Source of the DNA: Phallus indusiatus
Lineage: Eukaryota; Basidiomycota; Agaricomycetes; Phallales; Phallaceae
Direction: 5' to 3'
NCBI GenBank assembly: GCA_027605045.1
Contig: JAQFWX010000118.1
Coordinates: 42,181 to 106,180, forward strand
Length of the DNA: 64,000 nt
Within the stretch, counting starts at the first letter, position 1; each line of letters begins with the position of its first letter. The translations under genes were made by a program, and so were the position numbers. The notes beneath the pieces are model-generated. The model made no database searches and had not been told where the DNA came from. It saw only the letters and a program-made list of their open reading frames with translations. Shown piece after piece: positions 36,620-47,459 of this stretch.

Positions 36620-38968
36620 ATGACCCCATCAAGCCTAGCAAACAACTCTCCCGTACCTGATAACAGCGAACGTGCTACACCGTCAACACCGCCGAAATTG
36701 AGAAGCAAGGCGGATAGTCTAGTTATAGACAGCACACCTATTTCTGGAAAATCTGCTAGCAAAGACCAGAATACATTGGAAAAGGAGAACTTGGATATTC
36801 GCGTCAAGCAAATGGCGGACGAAATAACTGGCAATATTGTCGGTCCCATGCCGGCACGATCATTCTTGGACGAGTATCTGAATGCAAACGTTACACTGAA
36901 TCCCTCCGATCTTGATCGGTTTCGCACCGAAATCCAATTACTGGCACCTATTACAAAGGAGGATACTATGTACCCCATATTCGTGAGTTCTACTTCATAT
37001 CTCTTCAAGCCGTTGTCATTGAACTACTCGAACTACTCACAGATCAGAAACATTCAACCTTTATGTCCATTATTACAATTCCGCGACACCCATTCAGCGG
37101 TCATGAAGGTTTTCAATAAGATCACCATTCGTCCTGACGTCTGTGCTTACATGGACGACACCAACCTCCGACTTAATGATCCCACGCGGCCAGATATAAT
37201 GATAGAATTCAAAGTTGATCCAGGTGACGATCCTTTTTTTGACGAAAAGGGACCTAGAAAGACATTATTACGTACCGCCGACAAGGCAAGAGAGACTTTG
37301 GGCCAAATCACCACCTACGCTACTGCTCAACAGTCGGCTCAATTCAGGACGCATGTGTTCTCAATGCTCATTCTACCCACGTATTTCAGGATGCTCCGCT
37401 GGGATAGATCTGGAATGATCGTCACTGAAAAGATAAAGCTAACTGACCCACTTCTCCCTGAGTTCTTCCTCCGCTTCAGTCATGCAACACCAGAACAACA
37501 AGGTGTAGACGTTACAGTCACCAAACCCTCGGATGAAGATGCTGCCGCCGCTCGTAAAGCTCTCAAATTACCCTCCCGCGCCACTCTCGCACAATTTTCG
37601 GTGTCGGCTAACAAAGGAGGATACATTGTCGCCCGTAAAACATACATGGGATCAAGCAAATCTCCTTTGGGACGTTCCACCAGATCCTTCCGTGCTTATT
37701 CTATACAGCACAAAGCAATTGTGTTCCTGAAGGAGGCTTGGCGCTATGCTTCTCAGGAACCTGAGCATAAAATTTATGCCAAACTTCATGAAAAACAGGT
37801 GCCTCACATAGCAACAGTTATAGATGGCGCAGACATCGGAGATCACGCAACGCATACTCAGGATCTGGCAATGAAGGAACCTTCATGGGCCATTGACCGA
37901 CCTAAACGTCTGCGCAAACACAGACACTACCGGCTAGTTCTCAAAGAAGTCGCGTCTCACCTTACAACGTTTTCATCAACAAAACATCTTGTACAAGTGA
38001 TGCGTCAAGCTATTATTGGTGTGTGCTATGAGCGATATTATCTCTCCATTCTATCCGTCTAACCGTTCGCTAGCACATCAGAAAGCGTATGATGGAACGA
38101 GCATACTGCATAGAGATATCAGCGTGAACAACATCATGATCTATAATGGTCAAGCGCTTCTTATTGATTGGGATCTATCCAAGAGTGAGGATGAAGATCC
38201 AGCGCCAAGGGAGATTGAAAGAACGGTACGAGATTTTTCTAAAATCTTAAATTCCATATATAACATATATATCAGGGTACTTGGCAGTTCATTGCTGCTC
38301 GGTTGCTGCGGAAAGTCGTGACGCCCCCAGGTCCGCATAACTTGACAGATGACTTAGAATCATTTGTTCATCTTTTGACTTGGATGGCGTTTGTGCATAC
38401 GGCTAGTAGCCTGGCTACATCGGATCCAGCCAGTATGGCTCGTTTTGTAAAGGAAACGTACGAAGAATCTCACCTACACCCATCTGGAGATTATTTCGGA
38501 GGGCGCCACAAGGTCTCCCACTTACTCACTCGCGAAATGTTATACGATGCAGGGTTTGCCAGCGAAAATCTCTTTGATTTACTTACAACGCTGACTGAAA
38601 GATTTGCCGTCCGGTATGCGAGAGATCCATCCCAGGCATCGTTTTGGAAAAAGAAGTCCCCTCATGAAATCGCCCAAAAGCATGAAGTGATCGATGCACA
38701 CAAGGCTAAGCTTTCAAGCATTTCAAATTCACAATGGATGATCACAATATTCGACCAATATCTCAACACACCCAACTGGCCTGGGAATGACAGTGCGGTA
38801 GATAACAAGCTCGGCGTGGAACCACCCGAAACGTCGACAGATCCCCCATCAAGAAACAGTCTGCGAAGATCCCGGGAAAGTACTCATGAAGAAAGCCGGA
38901 AAAGGATGAAGACTTCGATGTCTCAATCAAGCAACTTGCAGACTGTTGCTGAGAGCGATTCTCACTGA
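36620..38968 (+). CDS. FunK1 fungal protein kinase-like, copy A
   Basis: FunK1 (Pkinase_fungal) is a kinase-like family restricted to multicellular fungi. Four exons fit: 36,620-36,982; 37,043-38,018; 38,074-38,225; 38,276-38,968, giving 727 residues. Kinase landmarks are LHRDISVNN (catalytic loop), LLIDWDLSK in place of DFG, ERT-GTWQFIAARLL (activation/P+1 region) and HNLTDDLESFVHLLTWMAF (C-lobe). The N-terminal part has MADEITGNIVGPMPARSFL, RPDIMIEFKVDP and QITTYATAQQSAQFRTHVFS. A basic C-terminus (RRSRESTHEESRKRMK) may be a nuclear signal. Intron 1 is 60 nt with no stop and would be read through by a naive ORF call. Closest paralogue is copy D. No experimental substrate is inferable. Confidence 0.85.
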
Positions 38969-39423
38969 ACGTTATCGTAGTCTCTCAAATATCTTTGTTC
39001 TTGCGGCGGATATATCACTTTGCGCGTGTTATGGCCGTCGCCTTAGCTTAGATATTGTAATGTAGGATCATAAATGTGATATTAATGATTATCAAACTCT
39101 CGAACTTTGGCATTATATTAGGATACATATAGTGTCGATATACCGATAGTTATCCCCGTGAAAGGTCCCGACATCTGAGCCACAGTTGTAACACCTACGT
39201 TGTACCAAGAAAGAACAAAAATCCCAGCGGAGAGGTGTTTTCAAGGCAACGATCAGTTAACTCGCATCAGCACTTCCGATCCATTGAGGCCGATCAACGT
39301 TGCTTGACATTGTCGAGTATGAAGTTTCTGAGAATGAGAATGTTTGACGAAAACGCACTCATGATAAAAGATTGATACTATGTACATGCTTGTCGATATA
39401 CTGCAGTGGATCCACTTCTTTTG
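38969..39423. repeat. Duplicated 3' flank of FunK1 A
   Basis: Non-coding spacer between FunK1 A and the F-box-like gene. Up to about 39,345 (ending gagaatgttt) it matches the 3' flank of FunK1 D (56,677 down to about 56,397) in inverted orientation, including gtgatattaatgattatcaa and aagtttctgagaatgaga. Confidence 0.75.
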
Positions 39424-40563
39424 CTACCACGGTGCTATTATTTCTTCGATGTATTCCTTGGTCCAAATACGAGCTCGCCAACCGACACAGTCTGTCACGT
39501 CCCATACATCCTTGGTGAAAGAAGACGGACGTGGAGAGCCGCCTCGAGCACCAGTTGTATCTAAAAGACCTGTCGGGCCTATTACGCCATCTACAGGTAG
39601 CGCGGTGTTATAAGGGCTGACTCTAACGAATAATTGATTCCTGGTATCTGGAATGTGGGCCAAGGCCGCGCGAAGGGGTGGATCGGTATGGACATCCCAT
39701 CTCTGAATGACGATCTCCACTATCAGCACTGAAAGGTTTGGAAAAAAGCGCGGATCTGAAGGGTTAGAGCCATCCGATTCTTCCGAGTCCGGTTCTTCAG
39801 ATGAAGATTGAGATGGTAAATGTCCCAGGCACCGCTGGACGATCTCAATACAGACACTTTGATCACAATCGAGGTGGTGTGTGAAACAAAGATGTGTCAA
39901 AAGTGGTGTGCGTAGTTTGCCCTCAATGAGGAGAGATGGAAAGAGTTGTTCATATCTGCAATGCAGCCTCGTTATGTGTTTGAATGGATGACGACGCAGA
40001 TCGATATATCTTAGTCCCCGTCGAACTGTGAGTTCCTCGGGTTGGAATGAGTCGATCTCAGGGATAGGACGGATGTAGTTCAGAAAAAGGATTTTGACGT
40101 TGGTGCAGAGAGATAAGATTGTGGTTAGAAGGTTCGAGGGAATGATTAAATCAGGGCTTTGGACGTCGCCTGGGGAATTGTCTATGAGTGCGAGGCGTTT
40201 GACCGCGGAAGAGATAGGATGTTGTGACCGAATGATAGCATCACTATCGCTATCATCGTACTCCAGACGAGGGGCAAACACGCTTGCAAAAGAAATCATC
40301 CGTTCCATGCCAACAATTTCCAAGGTTTCGAAAAAGACGGGGAAGAGATGTCTTCGGACTGACCGGGATACCTCGAGAAGCGCATACGGTGGTGTCTGTT
40401 TGCGTTTAGAACGCAGTGCTGCCAGATAGAGAATATAGTGAATTAGCTCAAGTGGGAACGCGGGATGAAAGGGACGTAGACCAGGATGAAGAGAGGAAGG
40501 AGGAACGCCGATTAGCGATTGGGTAAATTCGTTCCCAAAGAGAATGGATTGAAGTTTCTCCAT
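39424..40563 (-). CDS. F-box-like domain protein (intronless)
   Basis: A single exon of 379 residues, start at 40563 (MEKLQSILFGNEF). Residues about 32-83 form an F-box-like region: FPLELIHYILYLAALRSK, then YALLEVSRSVRRHLFPVFFETLEIV. The rest has leucine-rich stretches (LTTILSLCTNVKILFLNYI) as in Agaricomycete F-box proteins that recruit substrates to SCF ligases, an acidic insert (SSSEEPDSEESDGS) and a C-terminal IWTKEYIEEIIAPW. A TATAAAA at 40,610-40,616 (minus) lies about 47 nt upstream. It shares a 160-nt divergent promoter with ELP6. Its last ~50 codons are copied at 55,507-55,695. Confidence 0.7.
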   Translation of the reverse strand: MEKLQSILFGNEFTQSLIGVPPSSLHPGLRPFHPAFPLELIHYILYLAALRSKRKQTPPYALLEVSRSVRRHLFPVFFETLEIVGMERMISFASVFAPRLEYDDSDSDAIIRSQHPISSAVKRLALIDNSPGDVQSPDLIIPSNLLTTILSLCTNVKILFLNYIRPIPEIDSFQPEELTVRRGLRYIDLRRHPFKHITRLHCRYEQLFPSLLIEGKLRTPLLTHLCFTHHLDCDQSVCIEIVQRCLGHLPSQSSSEEPDSEESDGSNPSDPRFFPNLSVLIVEIVIQRWDVHTDPPLRAALAHIPDTRNQLFVRVSPYNTALPVDGVIGPTGLLDTTGARGGSPRPSSFTKDVWDVTDCVGWRARIWTKEYIEEIIAPW

Positions 40564-40722
40564 GGAAGAAGTGACTAGTCTAGCAGATTCACTTCATGGT
40601 TTCTCGTTATTTTATAACATGTCGTTATCAACGTAGGAACACGTATGTTTGCGTGTAGCATCATCATCCACTGTCTACATCGCTTACGTTATTGCCGCAG
40701 CGCCGTAAGCGACGGCCGTGGC
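40564..40722. promoter_or_regulatory. Divergent promoter, F-box-like gene and ELP6
   Basis: Only 159 nt separate the two start codons when ELP6 is started at 40723. A TATAAAA for the F-box-like gene lies at 40,610-40,616. Confidence 0.5.
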
Positions 40723-41589
40723 ATGGCTCCAGATCTGCTCAGCTTGTCGCCCGTTCCCAATCTCGACATCACACTACAAAGCGGAGAGCACAAGATAATC
40801 CTTATAACTGATCATGTAGCATCACCAGCCGATTTCATTCTCCACCGCGTCTTATCGCAGTCCTTGAAAAGCTCCTCGCCAGGGACAGGATCCGAATCCG
40901 GATTGGTGCATACTACTGTCATATCGTTGGAGCGGGAATTCGCTCAATGGTCTGCGATAGCTGCTAAAAACAATATACAACTATCGAGGCATTTGAACGA
41001 TGGAAGTTTGACATACATTGATGGACTATCTGTCTCCTCTTCTCCCTCAATTCCTGCAGAGGCGTCGGATAAAGGAGAAGGATATCATATCGCCCCGTCA
41101 GCATTTCAAAGTCCTGATGCTATTAATCTTATTGGTTTATACTCGATCCTTGAACGTGTTCTGCAAAAGAGACGATCCCAGTCCCATGTCTTGTTCCTTG
41201 ACTCGCCCTGTATCCTGGACTTCATTGGTATCCCTTCTCTCGACATAACACGTTTTATCCGAGCCGTTGCTGGACTATATCGGTCCAATACACTATCGTC
41301 TGTCATTTTCGTCCGCGATCATATTACTTGCCCACCCTCTGAGACCTCAACACCTTTCGATTCCCCAGTTCTCCGCTTGCTGGTAGCTCTCTCTCATGCA
41401 CATGTCGAGGTACAATCATTAAGGACGGGTCGGAGTGGTGCAATCAGCGGCCAAGTATCTTTACATCCCGGTGGTGCTGGCAGAAGTCTAGTCAAAGGAC
41501 AAGGTGGACGAATGGCTGCCGTACAATACAAACTGACGGATTCTGGTGCTGTATTCTTCCAAAGGGGAATGAGTAAAGGCGTTTTGTGA
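40723..41589 (+). CDS. ELP6: Elongator complex protein 6
   Basis: Elp6 is a RecA-fold, ATPase-dead-type subunit of the Elp4-5-6 ring of Elongator, which supports tRNA wobble-uridine modification. A single exon of 288 residues reads KIILITDHVASPADFILHRVL (Walker A-equivalent strand and helix), VLFLDSPCILDFIGI, ITRFIRAVAGLYR, SVIFVRDHI, RLLVALSHAHVEVQSLRTGRS and a terminal YKLTDSGAVFFQRGMSKGVL, in the order and length of fungal Elp6. I chose the in-frame ATG at 40723 (MAPDLLSLSPVPN) because the 26 residues before it look like untranslated sequence; the frame is open to an ATG at 40645. Intact with no introns. Confidence 0.8.
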   Translation: MAPDLLSLSPVPNLDITLQSGEHKIILITDHVASPADFILHRVLSQSLKSSSPGTGSESGLVHTTVISLEREFAQWSAIAAKNNIQLSRHLNDGSLTYIDGLSVSSSPSIPAEASDKGEGYHIAPSAFQSPDAINLIGLYSILERVLQKRRSQSHVLFLDSPCILDFIGIPSLDITRFIRAVAGLYRSNTLSSVIFVRDHITCPPSETSTPFDSPVLRLLVALSHAHVEVQSLRTGRSGAISGQVSLHPGGAGRSLVKGQGGRMAAVQYKLTDSGAVFFQRGMSKGVL

Positions 41590-42349
41590 CCGTTGCAACT
41601 CTTCCAAGATTTTTTGATGTTGGCAACCATTATTGGTCTTTTCTTGCTCCGAAGAAAAGCGGAGAAAGTTTTGAAGCAATGCTTCTTGCAATGTCCTGGA
41701 GTCGTGCATGTGGCACATGCTCCTCATTACACACAGATCGTGAGGGTTCCAAGCGTTCGAGGTCTGATTCTAAATATGTATGATATCATTTCAATATCAT
41801 TTATACACAGGTGTATACATAACGGATAATTACTTTGTTTCATTCACAAGTAGTCGACATGTTTGTGACTGCCTAGATTGTCTTCTCTTGTTTGTCAATC
41901 AATGATGGATTTAAACGCCTAATCTCGTTTTTTTCAAAAGTCATGGTTTGCATGTGACCGTCATTCAACAAGTGAGACGTGGAACGGTGTATACCATCAG
42001 AAATGCACTAGTATAGGTATGTGATATTCCCGAGATGTCGCCGAGCTTTTGAGCATTTTTATTGAGTATGTAGTCCGCGTTGGGAACGTGGTACCACTCG
42101 ATAGGAATATCTAAATAACGGATATACCCGAAGGGTGCATGCGATTTCTAAGAGAAACAATGGACTTTTTGAGATTCGTGCTGCGAAGAACAGGCGACTT
42201 GCGAAACGGATAGGGGTATTTATGATATTCTGGATAAAGACGTGCTCTAGCCTAGTTGGCCGCGAAGAGGTGTCAATAGAGATCGAACAAACACATCATA
42301 AACTTTGAGATATTAGATTGATGGATGAATGTATACATGATCCCGGAGG
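41590..42349. other. Convergent intergenic spacer
   Basis: 760 nt between the ends of ELP6 and CAX4. No supported gene, only AT-rich sequence with short chance frames. Confidence 0.5.
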
Positions 42350-43419
42350 CTACAAAGGTTTCTTCTTCGTTGAAGTGTCGGTGTTCTTGCACGCTCGTTC
42401 CCATTCACTGCGCCACTTCTGCCATTCAGATTCTCGGCCCGCATCGCCCCAGATTGACCAGCCATCTCGAAGGCGGAACCATTGCAAGATCGATGAGTTC
42501 AATAGACCACGTCTAAACTTGCCCAAAAAGGTATGTGGGTAGTTGTTGGGGATATACTCGCATGATGCGTATGTTACGCAACCTATTGCAACACCGATTA
42601 GACATCCCCAAAGCACTTGATCGACAGTATGATACGTCAAGTGATATCTTTAATAAATAAACACCCCTTGAGTGAAAACGGACAGACACGTATGTCAGGA
42701 ATAACTTACCGGGAATAACATACTAGTGCTGCCCAAAGGATCAATCCCATATATACGAGAAGCCTGAATGCCTGATCTACAATTACATATCCAGTTGAGG
42801 TAAAGCGATGACGGAAGTGTATATGAAGAATCAGGAATGTTGAGAAATAGGCCATCCATTGACTATGTGAGGACGGAAAGCCATACCCATGACCGAGGGT
42901 TTCTGCATGAGAGGGAAGGTGAAGGGGAGGGGAAGTGGAAGGGTCGTATTATTAAACAGTAAATTAGTGTGCGAATGCGAGCAATGAAAAAAAGAAGAAA
43001 TACTCGCCAACTGGTCTGTCCTGCTTTATCGCGTGTTTTAGTACGTAATTAAAGCCTTCGCATGCCAGCTGGCCGGCCCACATTTCCAAAATGACGAGTT
43101 CACGCGTTATGAAGGACAACGAGGCATATGCAGGCTGTAAGTAAGAAATGCATGTATTTTAAAAAGGACACTCGGTGTCTATAAATGTCGTGAAACTTAT
43201 AGAAAATTGTATTACCATGAGCAGGATTGGACTGAGTGAGAGGAGTGCGAGACACAAAGAGAAGTTTGAATTGGGGTCGTCTATATGAAAGATGAGAGCG
43301 TATATGATACGCGGAAGAAGGCGTTATATGCGATAATCATAATATAATATAATATAATGACACGAACATAGAATATGTGTGAGATCCAGGGCAGCCCGAG
43401 GCTGCTGTTCCTCGGTCAT
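42350..43419 (-). CDS. CAX4: Dolichyldiphosphatase (PAP2 superfamily)
   Basis: The enzyme removes a phosphate from dolichyl pyrophosphate on the ER lumenal side, recycling the carrier for N-glycosylation. Exon 1 starts at 43419 (MTEEQQPRAALDLTHILY). Next come NSNFSLCLALLSLSPILLM, PAYASLSFITRELVILEMWAG and the PAP2 motifs KHAIKQDRP (KX6RP), YGFPSSHSQWMAYFSTF and SRYHLTYHTVDQVLWG, in the expected order. Several membrane helices are visible, including LLVYMGLILWAALVCYSR and VLWGCLIGVAIGCVTYASCEY. The C-terminus ends NTDTSTKKKPL, with a Lys-rich ER-retention-like tail. Six exons fit with good splice sites. It is convergent with ELP6. Confidence 0.88.
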
Positions 43420-44209
43420 TTGCAGTGCGACGAGAATTCCGTTCTTCCTCTTCTTCCTTCTTTTCGAAGTCACCACAAGCCACCAGAAGTGCGTTTCAAA
43501 GATAAACTAACTTTATCTTTGCCCACGGAATGAACGAAATCAATGAAAAGAGCTAGAACAGCACCGAGTACAGCCAGTGCGGAACGGTTGCCTTTTTACC
43601 AAAGCAGGACCCGTGCGTTTGGCGCCACGCCAGATCCGTGACGTGTAGACGCCCGGCAGCAAAGATTGCCGAAAAACACGCCTTTGACTCGAGGCAAGGG
43701 TGGGCCCCTTCAGCCTGGGTTGTTATATAAAACACAGGCAAACTTTACTCACAAATCTGTCCTATTTGGTCCCCTGTTCCGGATTTAGGGCTGTTTGCCA
43801 GAGCTGTCGGTGTGGGATTGGGCAGGCTTGCAACCCGTAGACACATTGCAGTTGTTGTTTCCTGTGCGCGTACGGTTAGGTGGTAGTAGAAGAGTAGAAG
43901 TAATAGCAGCAGTTTCAGCCTTGCGTTTATTCTCTTTTTCCTCTTTTTTTTTCCTACTCTCCTTTTCGGTTCATTCCCTGCTCGCCTTGTTCCCTTCCCA
44001 ATTTTTTCCCGATGTACATACCTGCATTTTGGTCTCGGTGGAAACTGCCTCGGTGGTCCAGTCAGCGGGTGGAGGATATTTTACAAGAAGTAGTGAGTGA
44101 CGTTCCCTCATACGTTTTTGCCTAGTTTTGACTTGATTAAATTCATTCCCCTCCCAGGATATATTTAAAGTGGGCCCCGAACTTTTAGTTTATTTTATTT
44201 CACTTGTTG
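43420..44209. other. Divergent intergenic region
   Basis: 790 nt between CAX4 (-) and the unknown gene at 44,210 (+). A long pyrimidine tract at about 43,925-44,010 and an atatttaaag TATA-like element at 44,161 suit a promoter for the plus-strand gene. No gene is seen. Confidence 0.5.
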
Positions 44210-46861
44210 ATGATGTCTCGTATACAGGCCGACATTCCAGAAGACGATGGCCTCCTCCCAACAACTCGAAGCCTAAATTATGAGCCTTCTACGTCTGCGA
44301 CTTCAGATGGTTTCATGTCTAATTCATTCACTCCAACCTCTCAATCAAATACTCCCGATCTTCATCTCGAACTCCCTACGTTCAGGTCTTTACTGGACGA
44401 CTTGACCGAATGGTTGCAGCCTACCCAGATGGAAGCGGTATGTGTCCCCCCCCTTCCCCCTCCGCCTCAAAAATACTGGCTCCCTTGTCTAACCAATCAA
44501 TTGACGACCCGTAGCGTTCTCCTCCCCCATTCAATTCAATCGGGTCAATTCGGGACCGTCGAGATGATTTGATCGAAGAATTACTAGACCACGTTTCCCA
44601 GCTCAGAGAGAAAGTGCGATCCTTAGGCGACGATAACTCACGTTTACGACGACAGATAACGGATAATCCCTCTCACCACGATGCCCTCACGAATTGTATG
44701 AACTTTCGTTTTTTTTTCAAAAAAAATATACCCGGTCTGATTATTCCGAATTATTACTCTTGCAGCTCGTAGTAAACATACGGCCGACAAAGCCCTTAAT
44801 CGATCATCGACAGCCTCTCCGACACGACCATATACATCTCGTAAAAACTCATCTCAGGAAGATGAGCATAATTCTCAAGAAGATTGTGATTCGGCTTATT
44901 CTTGTGAGTGATACGAACAATGGAACAGCAAATTTATTCTTAAAATGTTTTTCATTCCAGATTATAATAATCCAGATTACTTTCCTAACACTTCCAGCCA
45001 CACTCCTTCTCTTCCCAGTCCAACGACGCGATTACGTGCGAGAACAGAGTCTGTCCTCCAAGTGGATAGTTTCATTCCTTCAGGATATCCACAGGTTCGT
45101 AGATGCTATTGTGAAAGAAAAAGTGTGAAAACTGATTTCCGTCTCAGCGCCGTAGATACTATTCCTTGCCTACACCCAGACAGTGTAAGGAATATATGGA
45201 GTTGCGACGGAGAGATAATACCAAGCTGGAACTTGGTTCACATCTCAGACGATTAATCAATTTGCGTTGCTCAGTTCCTTCCGAAAGGCCTACTTTAGAT
45301 GTAAGCGAACAATGCGGAGAATTTATAACCCTAATTCGAGTATCTCACGGCTTTACCCTTTTTAGAAACCTATAATACGTGATACGTCCACGGTGAATAA
45401 GGAGAGTACTTCACCGGAAATTTCTCCTTCAAGTTGGAGTCTGAGAAATTCCGGTAAAGGTCCTTTTCGCCGGCCCCAGCCACGCATTCAATTGTCGGCA
45501 TTGGAAGTAAGGTTTAATACCGTGTTTTTCTTTGACCCTTTCACAATAACGTCACTGTTTAGCCAATATTCCGTTGCTTCTCGTGTTCCCAGAGATTCGG
45601 GCACTGCGCTTATGCAGATTGCATTTGGATAGGTGACCATTACGTTAACTTCGGTTATTTCGAAATGATCTACTACCACGCGGCCTTTGGTCTATGGGGT
45701 CCGGCTAATATGGTGACGGAATATTATGTAGGTCGTTCACTCTTCTCAAGAATCCCGCTGAGCCGACTAACTTTGGTCTATTAAAAGAATTCCATGGTGG
45801 AACAGTCTCAACCACTTGATGAGAATGCTCTTGAAGCAGAAAATCGACCTTTCGCCGAGGATAACGAGGATGAAGTTGAAGCTGTAAGTTCCATCTCACG
45901 TTAATGTGGTGAAAACTTTTGTTCTCCGTGTTAATGCCATGTGAGAATGCTGTTATTTCAGAGGTAGCTCCTTTGTCTTCTATCCATTTGCTTGAGGGTA
46001 CACGTCGAGAGAATGTTGAGTCCTTCGTAACCGCTAACGAGCATGCCGTCAGTGACGCGCAAAGGCGACGGGAGCGCCATATTGCTTTGTTGGATTCAAT
46101 TATCGAAGAAGAGGAACTTGAAGATGTACCATCCCCTACTCATCTTTCTTCCCCGGCTGTAAGAATAACGTATGCATTTCATAATTATACAACTAATCCA
46201 CATAATCTTTTTATTCTCATTTCCAAGACAACTGGTATCCACCATCCGAAACCGACTCGCGTGTCTGAAATGGCGCAGCAAACCATTCTGGCGGTCATTC
46301 CCGAGCAAGAAGTAGATTCTTCCAACGAGTCGACCACGGTTCGAGAGTTAGTATTTTGCGTAAACAGTAGCATACTCATTTTGCACCCTTCCCGCCCCCC
46401 CTTTTTTCCCTTCTGTTACATTCTAGACGTCTCAATCATGTCCTCCCTTGACAGATGATTCTTCATCGAGCGCTCGCTCGCTCGAACAGGGGAGCTCAGT
46501 GACTTTCGATGACTTCGAGGATATTGACTTGTTGTCAACATCGAATTCTGAATGCACGTCGGGATATAGTCCCGTTGCCGGTTAGTTCTTTTTTTTCGTG
46601 CGCTTTATGGTAGTTTCTCATCATCCGGCAGCCAGCATGCAAGTGAACACAGTAACTTTCCCTATTGCGCAGCCACTTACTGAGAGTACGTCAATGATAC
46701 CCGCCATGATAAATTATGTCCTCCTCACACACCCACTTAGAGTTGGCCGTTTGGGATTTGCCCGACGCTCTGGCATGCAATTGAATGAACAGGTTCATGT
46801 ATGCGCATTTTTTTGGGACCATTCTAACTATCCTTTCTCAACTCTCTTTTTGTAATAGTGA
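44210..46861 (+). CDS. Unknown multi-exon acidic protein with coiled coil
   Basis: Start at ATG 44210 or 44213 (MSRIQADIPEDDGLL). Exon 1 ends LDDLTEWLQPTQMEA at 44,437. Exon 2 (about 44,515-44,697) has a coiled coil (DLIEELLDHVSQLREKVRSL...SRLRRQI). Later exons give SKHTADKALNRSSTASPTRPY, YNNPDYFPNTSSHTPSLPS, YMELRRRDNTKLELGSHLRRL, SPSSWSLRNSGKGPFRRPQP, ESFVTANEHAVSDAQRRRER and a Ser/Asp-rich part with FDDFEDIDLLSTSNSE. The exons between about 45,560 and 45,890 are unclear because more than one frame is open. The end is uncertain: a plausible last intron (46,796-46,858, with CTAAC branch) puts the stop directly after its acceptor. No family recognised. The Ser/Pro/acidic composition suggests a disordered cytosolic or nuclear protein. 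Confidence 0.5.
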
Positions 46862-47459
46862 ATGCGCTTTCTTGCCACGAATTTAACGAAATTACGAATT
46901 GGGTCTATGCGGATCGTCATATATGAGTAAGATATCGATCAGAATACATTGACTGTATTTAGATATCAATACATATGACAAATTTTACTGAAATAATATC
47001 TTTTGACCCTGTTCTGAAACCTGCAGCCTTTTATATATGCCCTTTGCGCGTAAAGCCCAATGTCGCAAGTTTCATTGAAGTTGGAAGACACCTGCGTTCG
47101 TGTCATGAAGTGATCACGTCCCTTCAAATTAAATGTGCATACACGAAAACTGTATCATTCCGCCTTCAATCCGTATATAGACACACAAATTAACCCTTGT
47201 GCGATCATATACACTTTGTTCCATAATTTATTCCGCTTAACTGCGCGGAAGTTGTCAAAGGCTTCATCCTGTGAGTTTTTCCTAAGCGGGAGAAGTGACG
47301 GAAGCTACAGGAACGTGACTAGGAGAATTTGTCAAAGTGGGCTGTGAACTTCGTCCATCGTTCTTTGTTGGTCCGTGTCCTGAAGCTGAAGGACCGTTCT
47401 CTGTTCAATAATATAAAAAGATAGTATGTTTTCCATGACTCTTAAGCGCTGATTTTGAA
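46862..47459. other. Intergenic, FunK1 B promoter
   Basis: About 600 nt. A TATAAAA at 47,412-47,418 precedes the FunK1 B start. No gene is supported upstream of that. Confidence 0.5.
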
